This document shows positions 1 to 8,920 of a DNA stretch of 64,000 nt, piece after piece. Each line of letters starts with the position of its first letter. The first letter of the stretch is position 1. The stretch lies in contig NZ_CAJYES010000190.1 of NCBI RefSeq assembly GCF_913773995.1, forward strand, positions 62,001 through 126,000, written 5' to 3'. Origin of the DNA: an uncultured Pseudacidovorax sp. (GTDB lineage: Bacteria; Pseudomonadota; Gammaproteobacteria; Burkholderiales; Burkholderiaceae_C). Made by a program: the position numbers and the translations under genes. The notes beneath the pieces are model-generated. The model did no database searches. It was not told the origin of the DNA and saw nothing but the letters and a program-made list of their open reading frames with translations.

Positions 1-1
1 C

Positions 2-406
2 CCGGCGGTGACCGACCTGATCGGCAACCAGGTCCAGCTGCTGATCTCGAGCGGGCCGTCGATCATGCCGCACGTGCGCAGCGGGCGCATCCGTGCCATT
101 GCCGTCACGAGTGCGCAGCCGAGCCCGATCGCGCCCGAACTGCCGCCCATGGCTACGGCGGCGCCGGGCTACGACTTCGAGGCCTGGTGGGGCCTGCTCG
201 CACCCGCAGGCACCCCGCCCGACGTCGTCTCGAAGCTCAACGCCGAGGTGAACAAGGTGCTCGCCACGCCCGAGTTCAAGGAGTTCCTCCTGAAGGAAGG
301 CGCCCTGGCCGCCCCGATGACGCCGGCGCAGTTCGCGGCCGTCATTGCCGCCGACATCCCCCGCTGGCGAAAGCTGGCGAAGCAACAAAACATCCTGCCC
401 GAATGA
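2..406 (+). CDS. Bug/TctC-family solute-binding receptor, C-terminal part (5' truncated by window edge)
   Basis: The reading frame is open from the first bases of the window, so only about the last 134 residues are present. They match the C-terminal lobe of the tripartite tricarboxylate/Bug receptor family: 'PHVRSGRIRAIAVTSAQ', the 'YDFEAWWGLLAPAGTP' segment, and a final helix with 'AADIPRWRKLAKQQNI'. These periplasmic proteins bind organic acids; family members are hard to assign to a ligand. The stop overlaps the start of the next gene as ATGA, so the two are translationally coupled. The receptor therefore probably binds a carboxylic acid that the CoA-transferase activates; that link is inference. 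The GTG at 8 is not a credible start. Confidence 0.85.
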   Translation, partial: PAVTDLIGNQVQLLISSGPSIMPHVRSGRIRAIAVTSAQPSPIAPELPPMATAAPGYDFEAWWGLLAPAGTPPDVVSKLNAEVNKVLATPEFKEFLLKEGALAAPMTPAQFAAVIAADIPRWRKLAKQQNILPE

Positions 407-1560
407 CGACCTCCTTTTCCATCCCTGCCGCCAGCGGGCCGCTGGCCGGCGTGCGCGTGCTCGACCTCAGTGCCTACATCGCGGGACCCTACGGCTGCAC
501 GCTGCTGGCCGACCAGGGTGCCGAGGTGCTGAAGATCGAGCCGCCCGGCGGTGACAACCTGCGGCACTACCCCTCGACCCTGGCCCACGAAAGCCGCGCC
601 TTCGTCGGCGTGAACCGCAGCAAGCGTGCTGTCGTGCTCGACCTGAAGCAGGCTGCCGACCTCGCGCTGCTGCTGCGCCTGGTGGCCGAGGCCGACGTGC
701 TGGTGCACAACTTCCGGCCGGGCGTTGCCGAGCGCCTGGGCATCGGCTATGCGCAGCTCCAGCCGCTGAACGACCGGCTGATCTACTGCGACATCACCGG
801 CTTCGGCACCACCGGACCGCTCAAGGACAAGGCGGGCTACGACCAGGTCCTGCAGACCTACAGCGGCATGTGCGACGAACAGGGGCCACGCGGCGGGCCG
901 CCGGAGATCCTCTACGGCTCGGTGGTGGACTACTTCGCCTCGTCCCTGGTGGCCGGCGGCATCGCCTCGGCCCTCTATGAGCGGGAGAAGAGCGGGCGTG
1001 GGCAGCAGGTCGGCGTGTCGCTGTTGCGCGCGGCATTGACGATGCAGTCTGCCCGCCTCGTCTGGGCCGAAGACGAGCCGCGGGACGTGGGCCGCGACAT
1101 GCGCTCGGGCGGCCTCACCGGCCTGCACCCGACGCGCGAGGGCCACCTTTACCTGTCGGCGAACACGCCGCACTTCTGGCGCGCGCTGTGCGAGCGGACC
1201 GGGCTGATGGCGCTGCACGACGACCCGCGCTACGACACCGTGAAGAAGCGTGCACAGCACCGCGACGAAATCGTGCCGCGCCTGCGCGAGGCACTGGCCG
1301 CGCGGACTGCGCTGGAATGGGAAACGGTGTTCGGCGACAGCGTGCCATGCGCGGCAGCGCGCACTGTCGCCGACATGTTCGACGACCCCCAGGTGCAGGC
1401 CGAATCCATGATCGCGACCTTGCCGCATCCCACTCTGGGCAGCTATCGCGCCTTCGCCCAGCCCTGGGTCTATGGGCGCACGCCGGGACCCGCGCCCTTT
1501 GCGGCGCCGACACTGGGCCAGCACGACGACGCCGTTCGGGGCGAGGTGGGCGCAGCCTGA
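403..1560 (+). CDS. CaiB/BaiF family (class III) CoA-transferase
   Basis: The product is 385 aa, a normal length for class III CoA-transferases, which move CoA between carboxylic acids in the cytoplasm. The N-terminus 'PLAGVRVLDLSAYIAGPYG' is followed by 'LLADQGAEVLKIEPPGGD', 'VNRSKRAVVLDLK', 'LVHNFRPGVAERLG' and 'CDITGFGTTGPLKDKAGYD', all typical of the family; the catalytic aspartate normally falls in the second conserved block. The start at 403 overlaps the upstream receptor stop by four bases (ATGA), which fixes it better than in-frame codons further upstream. Substrate is unknown. A 20-bp perfect palindrome follows the stop. Confidence 0.9.
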   Translation: MTTSFSIPAASGPLAGVRVLDLSAYIAGPYGCTLLADQGAEVLKIEPPGGDNLRHYPSTLAHESRAFVGVNRSKRAVVLDLKQAADLALLLRLVAEADVLVHNFRPGVAERLGIGYAQLQPLNDRLIYCDITGFGTTGPLKDKAGYDQVLQTYSGMCDEQGPRGGPPEILYGSVVDYFASSLVAGGIASALYEREKSGRGQQVGVSLLRAALTMQSARLVWAEDEPRDVGRDMRSGGLTGLHPTREGHLYLSANTPHFWRALCERTGLMALHDDPRYDTVKKRAQHRDEIVPRLREALAARTALEWETVFGDSVPCAAARTVADMFDDPQVQAESMIATLPHPTLGSYRAFAQPWVYGRTPGPAPFAAPTLGQHDDAVRGEVGAA

Positions 1561-1567
1561 ATGCGGC

Positions 1568-1587
1568 GGTGCCGCCGCGGCGGCACC
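1568..1587. terminator. 20-bp perfect palindrome between convergent genes
   Basis: GGTGCCGCCG is followed directly by its reverse complement. It lies in the 65-base gap between the convergent CoA-transferase and dioxygenase genes, where a bidirectional terminator would be expected. There is no convincing T-run on either side, so it may be only a Rho-assisted or structural element. Confidence 0.35.
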
Positions 1588-1625
1588 CTTGCACGGCCGC
1601 GGTCACGGCATGCAGCGTGCGCGCC

Positions 1626-2750
1626 TCAGGCAGCGACAGCCGCTTCGCGTCGACGCACGGGTGCCCAGGGCTTCCAGGCCATGCCCAGTGCCGCGGCCTG
1701 CCGCTTCTCGTAGGCCGCGAACTCGTCCGTCGACTGCGATCCGCGCAGCCCGCCCCGCACCGAGCCGGGCCGCGTGTCGATGAAGTATTCGGCCCAATCG
1801 GCAGGAAGCGGCTGGGAGCCGGGGACGGCCAGCCACAGGCGCAGCAGGTGACGCTTGCGGTCGGGTTCCTCGAAGTCCTCGAAGGGCGTGCGCGAATGCA
1901 CGATCACATAGTTGTTGACGAGCTGCACGTCGCCTTGCTCCAGCTGCATGCGGAAGCACCAGCGCGGGTCGGCCATGATCTCTTCGAGCAGGTCGATGGC
2001 TTCCCACTGTTGCGGCGTCACGCGAGGCAGCTCGGGGAAGTCGCGCTCGGCGGCGACGATGTTCTTGCGGTTGACCCGCATCGTGAAGTGCTCGGGGTCG
2101 CTGCCGATGATCGGGCAGGCGTAGTAGGGCGGTTGCTCGGGGTCCTGCGAGCCCTGGTAGTGGTGGTAGTAGGGCTGCTTGAGCACTTCCAGCAGATCGG
2201 GCCGCCGGCGTTCCAGCTCGGCGGCCACGGCGATCGTGCTGGCCACCAGGCTCTCGCCGCCCGTCTTGGCGGTGCGTCGGCACAGCAGCGCCACCACGTC
2301 CGCCGAGTCCATGTGGAAGTCCAGCCCGGCTTTGGTGTTGTAGCCGCGGCTGCGGCCATTGGCGGCCTTATAGGTCGCGCCCTCGTCGCGCACGTCGTTC
2401 ATGTACTGGCTGGCCGGGTTCTGCGTGCGCGCGACGCCCACATGCAGCCCCATGCCCCAGTAAGCCAGCTTGGTGTCTTCCTCGCTCCAGCGGTCGACCG
2501 GAAAGCCCTTGAGCAGGCACATGCCCCATCGCCCCTGCGTGGTGGCGAAGGCGCGTTGCAGCGCCGTGCGTGCGGCATCGTCGAGCGGGAAGTCCGCGGC
2601 GGTCATTGCCAGCCAGGACTTGCCAGAGGCTTTGGCATGCGCCAGTGCGTGGTCGAAGCCCGCCACTTCGGCGCTGCTCAGACGTTGGATCCAGGAGGTG
2701 TCGAGCCGGGCGTCTTCGGTGGTCCAGCCTTGGGGTTTGGCGGTGTTCAT
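1626..2750 (-). CDS. TauD/TfdA-family Fe(II)/2-oxoglutarate-dependent dioxygenase
   Basis: The 374-aa product carries the facial triad of the family: 'FHMDSADVV' supplies H146 and D148, and 'NNYVIVHSRTPF' supplies the distal H285, followed by R304 in 'RHLLRLWLA', the usual 2-oxoglutarate-binding arginine. Such enzymes hydroxylate sulfonates, aryloxyacetates, carnitine precursors and other acids, so the substrate cannot be named. The start at 2750 (MNTAKPQGW) has an AGAGACG ribosome-binding site; an upstream in-frame ATG at 2837 would run into the divergent LysR promoter. The divergent LysR begins 101 bases away and is its probable regulator. Confidence 0.88.
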   Translation of the reverse strand: MNTAKPQGWTTEDARLDTSWIQRLSSAEVAGFDHALAHAKASGKSWLAMTAADFPLDDAARTALQRAFATTQGRWGMCLLKGFPVDRWSEEDTKLAYWGMGLHVGVARTQNPASQYMNDVRDEGATYKAANGRSRGYNTKAGLDFHMDSADVVALLCRRTAKTGGESLVASTIAVAAELERRRPDLLEVLKQPYYHHYQGSQDPEQPPYYACPIIGSDPEHFTMRVNRKNIVAAERDFPELPRVTPQQWEAIDLLEEIMADPRWCFRMQLEQGDVQLVNNYVIVHSRTPFEDFEEPDRKRHLLRLWLAVPGSQPLPADWAEYFIDTRPGSVRGGLRGSQSTDEFAAYEKRQAAALGMAWKPWAPVRRREAAVAA

Positions 2751-2851
2751 GGGGCGTCTCTTTTGACTGAAGTGATTCGGTGCACGCAGTCTAGGAAGGC
2801 CTCTTGCCAAGAAAAAGCGAATAAATTTGCGCTCCAAAGCAAGGAAATCTG

Positions 2852-3745
2852 ATGAAGATCGAGATGTTCGACACCCTGGATGCCGTTCTGCGTGGCGGCT
2901 CGCTGGCGGCGGCCGCCACCGAGATGAACCTGACGGCCAGCGCGGTGAGCATGCAGATGCGACAGCTCGAGGCCTATCTGGGGCAGCCCCTCTTCGATCG
3001 CTCGGGCCACGCGATCCGCGCGACGGCGCTGGCCCATGAGGTGGCTGGGGCGCTGCGGCCGGGCCTGGCCCAGTTGCAGTCGTTGCGACGGCGGGAGGGA
3101 ACCACGATCGAGGGCGTTGTGCGCTTCGGCATCATCGAGTCGCTGATGCCCACGCTGCTGCCGGGCACCTTGTCGGCGCTGCGTGAGCGGTATCCGCGTC
3201 TGGAGGTGCGCCCGACGCGCGGCCGCAGCGCTGGCCTGACCGATGCGGTCAAACGTGGAGAGCTTGATGCCGCGGTCGTCGCCGAGCCGGAGGGAGGCGG
3301 CTCCGTGCGGCTGCATTGGCGCCCACTGATGCGCCGCGAGATGCATCTCATCGCGCCGCCCGACGCGCGCGAGACCTCGGTCCCGGCGCTGTTCAAGCAG
3401 TACGAATGGATTCGCTACGACCGCCAGACCATTTCAGGCCAACTGGCGGCGCGCTACGTGGCCAGCCAGGTGGACGCCGCCCGCGGGGCGCTGGAGTTCG
3501 ACAGCGTGCCGGCGATCGTGGCGATGGTCAGCGCGGGGTTGGGCATCGCACTGGTCCATCTGGTCGACAGCGGCTTCTGCCAGTCGTACCCCGTGCGCTT
3601 CGTGCGTCTGGGCAGGTCGGCACCGGCGGTGCAGATGTCGCTGGTGTGCCGCAAGTCGGACGCCGACAGCCGGCCCCTGCGCGCGGTCGGTGACGCGATG
3701 ACCGCGGTGCTGACCGGCACGGTGCGCGCGCTGGCGGGCCGCTGA
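2852..3745 (+). CDS. LysR-family transcriptional regulator (divergent from the dioxygenase)
   Basis: The 297-aa product has the LysR N-terminal winged helix ('GGSLAAAATEMNLTASAVSMQMRQLEAYLGQPLFDRSGH') followed by a periplasmic-binding-protein-like effector domain ending in 'VSAGLGIALVHL'. An AAGGAAA ribosome-binding site precedes the ATG. The 101-base divergent spacer to the TauD-like dioxygenase gene is AT-rich for this genome, which fits a shared LysR-controlled promoter. Effector unknown. Confidence 0.92.
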   Translation: MKIEMFDTLDAVLRGGSLAAAATEMNLTASAVSMQMRQLEAYLGQPLFDRSGHAIRATALAHEVAGALRPGLAQLQSLRRREGTTIEGVVRFGIIESLMPTLLPGTLSALRERYPRLEVRPTRGRSAGLTDAVKRGELDAAVVAEPEGGGSVRLHWRPLMRREMHLIAPPDARETSVPALFKQYEWIRYDRQTISGQLAARYVASQVDAARGALEFDSVPAIVAMVSAGLGIALVHLVDSGFCQSYPVRFVRLGRSAPAVQMSLVCRKSDADSRPLRAVGDAMTAVLTGTVRALAGR

Positions 3746-3811
3746 GGGGCCGGGCGTGGCATCGGGCGCGGCCGAGGCGTCCCGCCCGGCGGCCGGCCGA
3801 GCGACGGCAGT

Positions 3812-4819
3812 TCAGCCGGAGAACTCCTCCGTGTCCACTTCCTGGGTGGCCTGCGCCGGATAGCGGGGCCCGCTCACCGTGCGCTGGTTGATCAGCTCGC
3901 CGGCGCGCGCGATCACGTCGGCGGGCAGCTTCAGGTCGGCCGCCGCCAGGTCCTCGTGCAGATGGTCCACGCTGGTGGTGCCGGGGATGGGAATGATGTC
4001 CTCGCCCTGCGCCAGCAGCCAGGCCAACGCCAGCTGCGCGGGCGTGCAGCCGGCTTCCTGCGCCAGGGCCTCGAAGCCGGAGAGCAGCGAGAGGTTGCGC
4101 GGATAGTGCTCGGCCGAGAAGCGCGGCATGGGCCGGCGGATGTCCTTGGCGTCCAGCGCCGCCACGTCGGTGAGGCGGCCGGTCAGATAGGCGCGGGCCA
4201 GCGGGCTGAAGGCCACGAAGGCGGTGCCCAGTTCGCGGCAGGCGGCCAGCACGGCGATCTCGGGATTGCGCGTCCAGAGCGAATACTCGGTCTGCACGGC
4301 AGCGATGGGGTGCACGGCCGCTGCCTTGCGCAGTGTGCCGGCCGAGACTTCCGACAGGCCCAGCGCGCGCACCTTGCCTTCTTCGACCAAGCGCGACATC
4401 TCGCCGACCGAATCCTCGATGGGCACCTTCTTGTCCCAGCGGTGCAGGTAATACAGGTCGATGACGTCGGTGTTCAGGCGGCGCAGACTGTCCTCGCAAT
4501 TGCGGCGCAGCGTGGCGGGTCGGCCGTCGATCACGCGGCGCATGACGCCGTCCTCGCCTTTCACGCCGGCCATGCCGCCCTTGCTGCAAAGCGTGAACTG
4601 CTGGCGGTGCTTCTTCAGCACACGGCCCACCAGTTCCTCGTTGGCGCCGAAGCCGTAGAGCGCTGCGGTGTCGAACAGCGTCACGCCGGCATTCAGCGCA
4701 GCGAGCAGCACGCGCTCGCCCTGCTCGGGCGAGGGGGGCACGCCATAGGCGTGGCTCAGGTTCATGCAGCCCAGGCCGATGGCCGAGACCTCAAAGTTCG
4801 CGATACGTCGTGTGTGCAT
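3812..4819 (-). CDS. Aldo/keto reductase
   Basis: The 335-aa NADPH-dependent TIM-barrel oxidoreductase shows 'LFDTAALYGFGANEELVG' (Asp and Tyr of the catalytic tetrad), 'TLCSKGG' (Lys), 'DLYYLHRWD' (His), and the NADP-binding 'PIPGTTSVDHL' near the C-terminus. The sequence resembles the Tas/YakC-type subgroup. The start is set at ATG 4819 (MHTRRIANFEV) rather than the in-frame TTG six bases upstream. It is the last gene of a four-gene overlapping operon; the preceding gene ends 29 bases inside it. Substrate unknown. Confidence 0.9.
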   Translation of the reverse strand: MHTRRIANFEVSAIGLGCMNLSHAYGVPPSPEQGERVLLAALNAGVTLFDTAALYGFGANEELVGRVLKKHRQQFTLCSKGGMAGVKGEDGVMRRVIDGRPATLRRNCEDSLRRLNTDVIDLYYLHRWDKKVPIEDSVGEMSRLVEEGKVRALGLSEVSAGTLRKAAAVHPIAAVQTEYSLWTRNPEIAVLAACRELGTAFVAFSPLARAYLTGRLTDVAALDAKDIRRPMPRFSAEHYPRNLSLLSGFEALAQEAGCTPAQLALAWLLAQGEDIIPIPGTTSVDHLHEDLAAADLKLPADVIARAGELINQRTVSGPRYPAQATQEVDTEEFSG

Positions 4820-5366
4820 GGGCAAAGCTTAGTCGGGGTTGGAAGGTTGAAAGTGGTGCGCGGACTCTTTGCCAGGCCAGGTGCTGCCAGGCCGGCGTGC
4901 CGTAGCCTGCCACCAGATCATGGCCGATGGCCCGCCAGGCGGGGTCGGTCGCGTCGAGGCCCAGGGCTTCGATGAAGGGTGCCTGCACGATGAAGCACTG
5001 GCGGCGGTAGGGGAGCAGGAAGCCGCCGGGCTGCGTTGCGAGTGCCAGCGCTGCCTCGTCACGGCGGGCGAACCAGAGGTGCAGCAGCAGGCCCGTCCGC
5101 GGTGCGTGCCAGAAGTCACCCATGTCATCGCCCGGCGCGGCGAGGCCGCCCAGCACGCGGCGGGCATGGTCCCAGTGCACGAAGCCGAGTTCGCGCGCTG
5201 CGGTCTGCAGATGGTCGCCCAGGGTGTGGCCATCGCTGCGGCCCTCGCGGCGCGCGCCATTCAGGCGCACGCGGGCACGCACCTTGAGTTCCTCTGCCGG
5301 GACCTTGGCGCTCCCCTTCAAGACGTCGTCGCGGGCATGCTTGTGCCCGAGGGGCTGCTGGCTCAT
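4791..5366 (-). CDS. Hypothetical protein, third gene of the GIY-YIG/MarR operon
   Basis: A 191-aa soluble protein that I do not recognise. The N-terminal third is basic and probably helical ('KVPAEELKVRARVRLNGARR') and contains an 'ARELGFVHWDHARRVL' helix; the middle has an aromatic segment around 'DFWHAPRTGLLLHLWFARRDE', and the C-terminus is rich in W, H and R. No signal peptide or membrane helix is seen. ATG 5366 overlaps the stop of the MarR-like gene by four bases, and its own end overlaps the aldo/keto reductase start, so it belongs to one transcript. A longer start is possible but would cover the upstream gene. Confidence 0.7.
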   Translation of the reverse strand: MSQQPLGHKHARDDVLKGSAKVPAEELKVRARVRLNGARREGRSDGHTLGDHLQTAARELGFVHWDHARRVLGGLAAPGDDMGDFWHAPRTGLLLHLWFARRDEAALALATQPGGFLLPYRRQCFIVQAPFIEALGLDATDPAWRAIGHDLVAGYGTPAWQHLAWQRVRAPLSTFQPRLSFAHAHTTYREL

Positions 5367-5821
5367 GGCGCTGGCGTCGCAGACGGTGTCGGGATGACGG
5401 CGCCGCTTGCCACGGCATCGAGCTGCGACTGCAGAGCGTCCGGGCCGCACGGGTCCAGACCGACGCCGGCCCACGCTTTGGCGCACACCGCTCCCACGGT
5501 CTGCGCAGCTTCGGCATGCAGTTGCCGGCCGGCGGGCCGCAGCAGTACGGCACCGGCATCGCGTGCCACGAGGCCGGTCTTTTCCAGTGGCATCAGTTGC
5601 CGGACGAGCGCCGAGGGTGCGAGGTGCAGGGCCTGCGCGAGCCGCAGCGTGGGCAGACCTCCGTGCGACGCCCGTGCCAGTGCGTCAAGCAGCAGGAAGT
5701 CCGACGCGTCGAGGCCATGCCACATGCCCAGGCGCTCATCCAGGCGCTGCTGTTGGCGTGCATGGGCCCGGGCCAGTGCAAGGCCGAGACGCATGGCTTG
5801 GGCGTCGGTCAGCCGGCTCAT
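5363..5821 (-). CDS. MarR-like winged-helix regulator
   Basis: The 152-aa product has the layout of a small MarR-type repressor: an N-terminal helix ('LTDAQAMRLGLALARAHARQQQ'-like), then 'LDASDFLLLDALARASHGGLPTLRLAQALHLAPSALVRQLMPLEKTGLVARDA', a winged helix-turn-helix, and a C-terminal dimerisation helix. It overlaps its neighbours by four bases on both sides (ATGA at 5818-5821 and 5363-5366), so it is co-translated with a GIY-YIG protein and an unknown protein. The family normally represses its own operon; a palindrome at 6346-6353 upstream of the first gene is a possible target. Confidence 0.72.
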   Translation of the reverse strand: MSRLTDAQAMRLGLALARAHARQQQRLDERLGMWHGLDASDFLLLDALARASHGGLPTLRLAQALHLAPSALVRQLMPLEKTGLVARDAGAVLLRPAGRQLHAEAAQTVGAVCAKAWAGVGLDPCGPDALQSQLDAVASGAVIPTPSATPAP

Positions 5822-6198
5822 GCGCTGCCTCCTTGTCGTGCGCCGCCCTCGGCCGCGGGTGAAAGCAACTCGGCCTCCCACAGCGCCAGCAGCGTCGCCA
5901 GCTCGGCGTCGTAGTCGAAGTCGGGCTCGTCGCGTTCCTTCACCCGGTCGACGACCTCGAAACGGAAGGCCTCGGCGCCATGCGTGTTCCAGGCCGATTG
6001 CAGGACCCGGTCGCGGTGGGCGCCGCGCATCAGTTCGAAGCGCAGGCGGTTGAAGATGCCGTCCAGATGACGGCTGCTGCCCACGCGCAGCAGTCCGGCA
6101 GCGTTGCAGCGCAGGGCATAGATGCCCATGGCGGGGAAGGCCTGCTTGTACTGGCGCGTCAGCTCGCGACGGGCCTGCAGGGAAAGGGAAGGGGTCAT
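5818..6198 (-). CDS. GIY-YIG domain protein, first gene of an overlapping operon
   Basis: The 126-aa product contains a GIY-YIG nuclease-like fold: 'MGIYALRCN' (GIY at residues 25-27), a second strand 'LLRVGSSRHLDG' in which the usual YIG has become R-V-G (38-40), 'NRLRFELMRGAHRD' with the conserved arginines, and a C-terminal 'LLALWEAELL' that could supply the metal-binding glutamate. Free-standing small GIY-YIG proteins of this type are widespread but poorly characterised. The altered YIG tyrosine makes nuclease activity uncertain. The gene ends inside the start of a MarR-like gene (four-base overlap). Confidence 0.75.
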   Translation of the reverse strand: MTPSLSLQARRELTRQYKQAFPAMGIYALRCNAAGLLRVGSSRHLDGIFNRLRFELMRGAHRDRVLQSAWNTHGAEAFRFEVVDRVKERDEPDFDYDAELATLLALWEAELLSPAAEGGARQGGSA

Positions 6199-6345
6199 GG
6201 CAGTGCTCCAGGTCCTCGTCGGCGAGCCGGTCCCGCATGGGGCTCGAACGAAGACCGCGGTCTGTCCACGGAGTAAGAGAAACGGATCGGGAGGGTGAGA
6301 GCCTCTTGTGCGGGCAGGCGCCCCTCAGCACCTGCCCACAATTTT

Positions 6346-6353
6346 ACCCGGGT
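6346..6353. promoter_or_regulatory. ACCCGGGT palindrome in AT-rich context, candidate promoter/operator of the GIY-YIG operon
   Basis: In the 196-base gap between ligC and the GIY-YIG gene there is an ACCCGGGT palindrome flanked by T/A-runs on both sides, followed in the direction of the operon by a 7-bp GGGCAGG/CCTGCCC hairpin. It lies about 150 bases ahead of the first gene of an operon that encodes a MarR-like protein. The regulator-site pairing is inference. Confidence 0.3.
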
Positions 6354-6394
6354 TATTTTGACCGGATCAAGCGATCCGATTTCCGGGCCGTGCC

Positions 6395-7357
6395 TCAACC
6401 GGCGAGCTGCTGCTCCAGCTGATGCAGCACCTGGTAGCAGGGCAGCACCTGCGCCACGCTGCTGTTGGGCTCGCGGCCTTCGCGGATGGCGGCGAAGAAT
6501 TCGCGGTCCTGCAGCTCGATGCCGTTCATCGACACGTCGACCTTGCTCACGTCCACCGGCTCTTCGGCGCCCTTGCTGTGCGACTGCACCAAGTCGTCGT
6601 AACGCGCGATGTAGGTGGCGGTGTCGCCGATGTAGCGGAAGAAGGTGCCCAGCGGGCCGTCGTTGTTGAACGAGAGCGACAGCGTGCAGATGGCGCCGTT
6701 GGCGGCCTGCAGCTGGATGCTCATGTCCATGGCGATGCCCAGGTCCTTGTGGATGGGGCCCTGCACGGCGTTGGCCTTCACGATCGGGCTGCCGGCCTGG
6801 TAGGCGAACAGGTCCACGGTGTGGGCGGCGTGGTGCCACAGCAGGTGGTCGGTCCAGCTGCGCGGCTGGCCCAGCGCATTCATGTTGGTGCGGCGGAAGA
6901 AGTAGGTCTGCACATCCATCTGCTGGATGTTGAATTCGCCGGCCTGGATCTTCTTGTGCACGTACTGGTGGCTGGGGTTGAAGCGGCGGGTGTGGCCCAC
7001 CATCGCCACCTTGCCGACGTGCTTCTGCAGGGCCAGCACTTCCTCGCCTTCCTTGAGCACGTCGCACAGGGGAATCTCCACCTGCACATGCTTGCCGGCC
7101 TGCAGGCAGGCCTTGGTCTGGGCGGCGTGCATCTGCGTGGGCGTGCACAGGATGACGGCGTCCAGTTCCTGGATGGCCAGGCTGTCGGCCAGGTCGGTGG
7201 TGACGTGTTGGATGCCGTACTTGTCGGCCACTTCCTGGGTCTTGGCCAGGTCGCGGCTGATGAGCGAGATCACCTCGACGTCGGGGATGTTCTTGATGCC
7301 GTCCAGGTGCTTGATGCCGAAGGCGCCGGCGCCGGCGAGTGCGACTTTGATGGTCAT
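6395..7357 (-). CDS. ligC: 4-carboxy-2-hydroxymuconate-6-semialdehyde dehydrogenase (LigC/PmdC)
   Basis: A 320-aa GFO/IDH/MocA-fold NADP-dependent dehydrogenase: 'IKVALAGAGAFGIKHLDGI' is the N-terminal Rossmann motif and 'AGKHVQVEIPLCD' matches the E(K/I)P motif of the fold. It oxidises 4-carboxy-2-hydroxymuconate semialdehyde, the ring-cleavage product of protocatechuate 4,5-dioxygenase, to 2-pyrone-4,6-dicarboxylate. Its position 29 bases after ligB at the end of the lig/pmd operon supports the specific assignment. Start at ATG 7357 (MTIKVALAG). Length agrees with characterised LigC proteins. Confidence 0.93.
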   Translation of the reverse strand: MTIKVALAGAGAFGIKHLDGIKNIPDVEVISLISRDLAKTQEVADKYGIQHVTTDLADSLAIQELDAVILCTPTQMHAAQTKACLQAGKHVQVEIPLCDVLKEGEEVLALQKHVGKVAMVGHTRRFNPSHQYVHKKIQAGEFNIQQMDVQTYFFRRTNMNALGQPRSWTDHLLWHHAAHTVDLFAYQAGSPIVKANAVQGPIHKDLGIAMDMSIQLQAANGAICTLSLSFNNDGPLGTFFRYIGDTATYIARYDDLVQSHSKGAEEPVDVSKVDVSMNGIELQDREFFAAIREGREPNSSVAQVLPCYQVLHQLEQQLAG

Positions 7358-7386
7358 GTCGGTGTTGGCTTTGGGTGGATGGTTGG

Positions 7387-8256
<870 letters not shown>

Positions 8257-8288
8257 TCAAGCCTCCTGAGGGGTGTGGGGGCACATGG

Positions 8289-8732
8289 TCATGCCGCCTT
8301 GGTGGGGTGATGGGCGCCTTGCGGCTGACGATGGGCTTGCGCATCGCCGTCCTCGCCCACATAGCGGTTGCCGTCCACGCGGCGGCCGCCGTTGATCATC
8401 ATGTTGCGGTATTCCTCTTCGGTCATGCCGGTCATCGAGCCCGCCATCTGCTGGAAGCTCCTGCCGTCGGTGGCACCGATCTTGGCGAGGAAGTAGATGT
8501 TGCCGCCGGTGCGCATGCACCAGTTGAGGTCGCGGGCCAGCACGGCCTGCTTCTGCTCCTCGGTCATCGGCCATTCGTCGAGGTAGGCACGTTCGTCGGC
8601 CTTGAAGCGCTCGCGGTTCTCGGCCTTCATCAGGCTCATGCAGAACTGGTTGAGCCAGTAGCCTTTGCGGCTCTGCTCGGCGTCGAAGATGATCGTGCCG
8701 GGCACGTCCAGGTAGGGTTTGTCGAGGGCCAT
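8289..8732 (-). CDS. ligA: Protocatechuate 4,5-dioxygenase, alpha subunit
   Basis: A 147-aa helical protein, 'MALDKPYLDVPGTIIFDAEQ' at the N-terminus, then 'YWLNQFCMSLMKAENRERF' and 'NIYFLAKIGATDGRSFQQMAGSMTGMTEEEY', matching the small LigA subunit that caps the active site of LigB. It is directly followed by ligB, as in all characterised ligAB pairs. Upstream a 179-base gap carrying an 83-bp tandem repeat separates it from ligI. The C-terminal tail, rich in H, Q and A, is family-variable. Confidence 0.94.
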   Translation of the reverse strand: MALDKPYLDVPGTIIFDAEQSRKGYWLNQFCMSLMKAENRERFKADERAYLDEWPMTEEQKQAVLARDLNWCMRTGGNIYFLAKIGATDGRSFQQMAGSMTGMTEEEYRNMMINGGRRVDGNRYVGEDGDAQAHRQPQGAHHPTKAA

Positions 8733-8755
8733 GGTGGATCCTTTATTGATGAATC

Positions 8756-8920
8756 GCCGCCGGGCCGCCCCAAGGCGATTCGCGCCCCCTTGGGGGGCAG
8801 CGACCCGCGAAGCGGCGGAGCGTGGGGGTCATTCTTCTGCCGCCGGGCCACCCCAAGGCGATTCGCGCCCCCTTGGGGGGCAGCGACCCGCGAAGCGGTG
8901 GAGCGTGGGGGTCATTCTTC
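8756..8920. repeat. Tandem 83-bp direct repeat between ligI and ligA
   Basis: Two nearly identical copies (8756-8837 and 8839-8920, period 83) differ at only a few bases. Each contains CCCCAAGG and CCTTGGGG arms that can form a hairpin and ends with the sequence that encodes the last two ligI codons and its stop. The unit resembles a GC-rich intergenic repeat that is common in Comamonadaceae genomes (recalled, not searched). The hairpins may attenuate or stabilise the ligI-ligA junction of the transcript. Confidence 0.85.

Noticed and set aside
3749-3790. GCCGGGCG ... CGCCCGGC inverted repeat between convergent LysR and aldo/keto reductase genes
   Set aside because: The 26-base loop and absence of a T-run make it weak as a terminator; GC-rich sequence gives such pairs by chance.
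4791-5486. Longer version of the 191-aa protein starting at 5486
   Set aside because: The extra 40 residues are R/G-rich and overlap the MarR-like gene by more than 100 bases; the ATGA overlap at 5363-5366 gives a better start.
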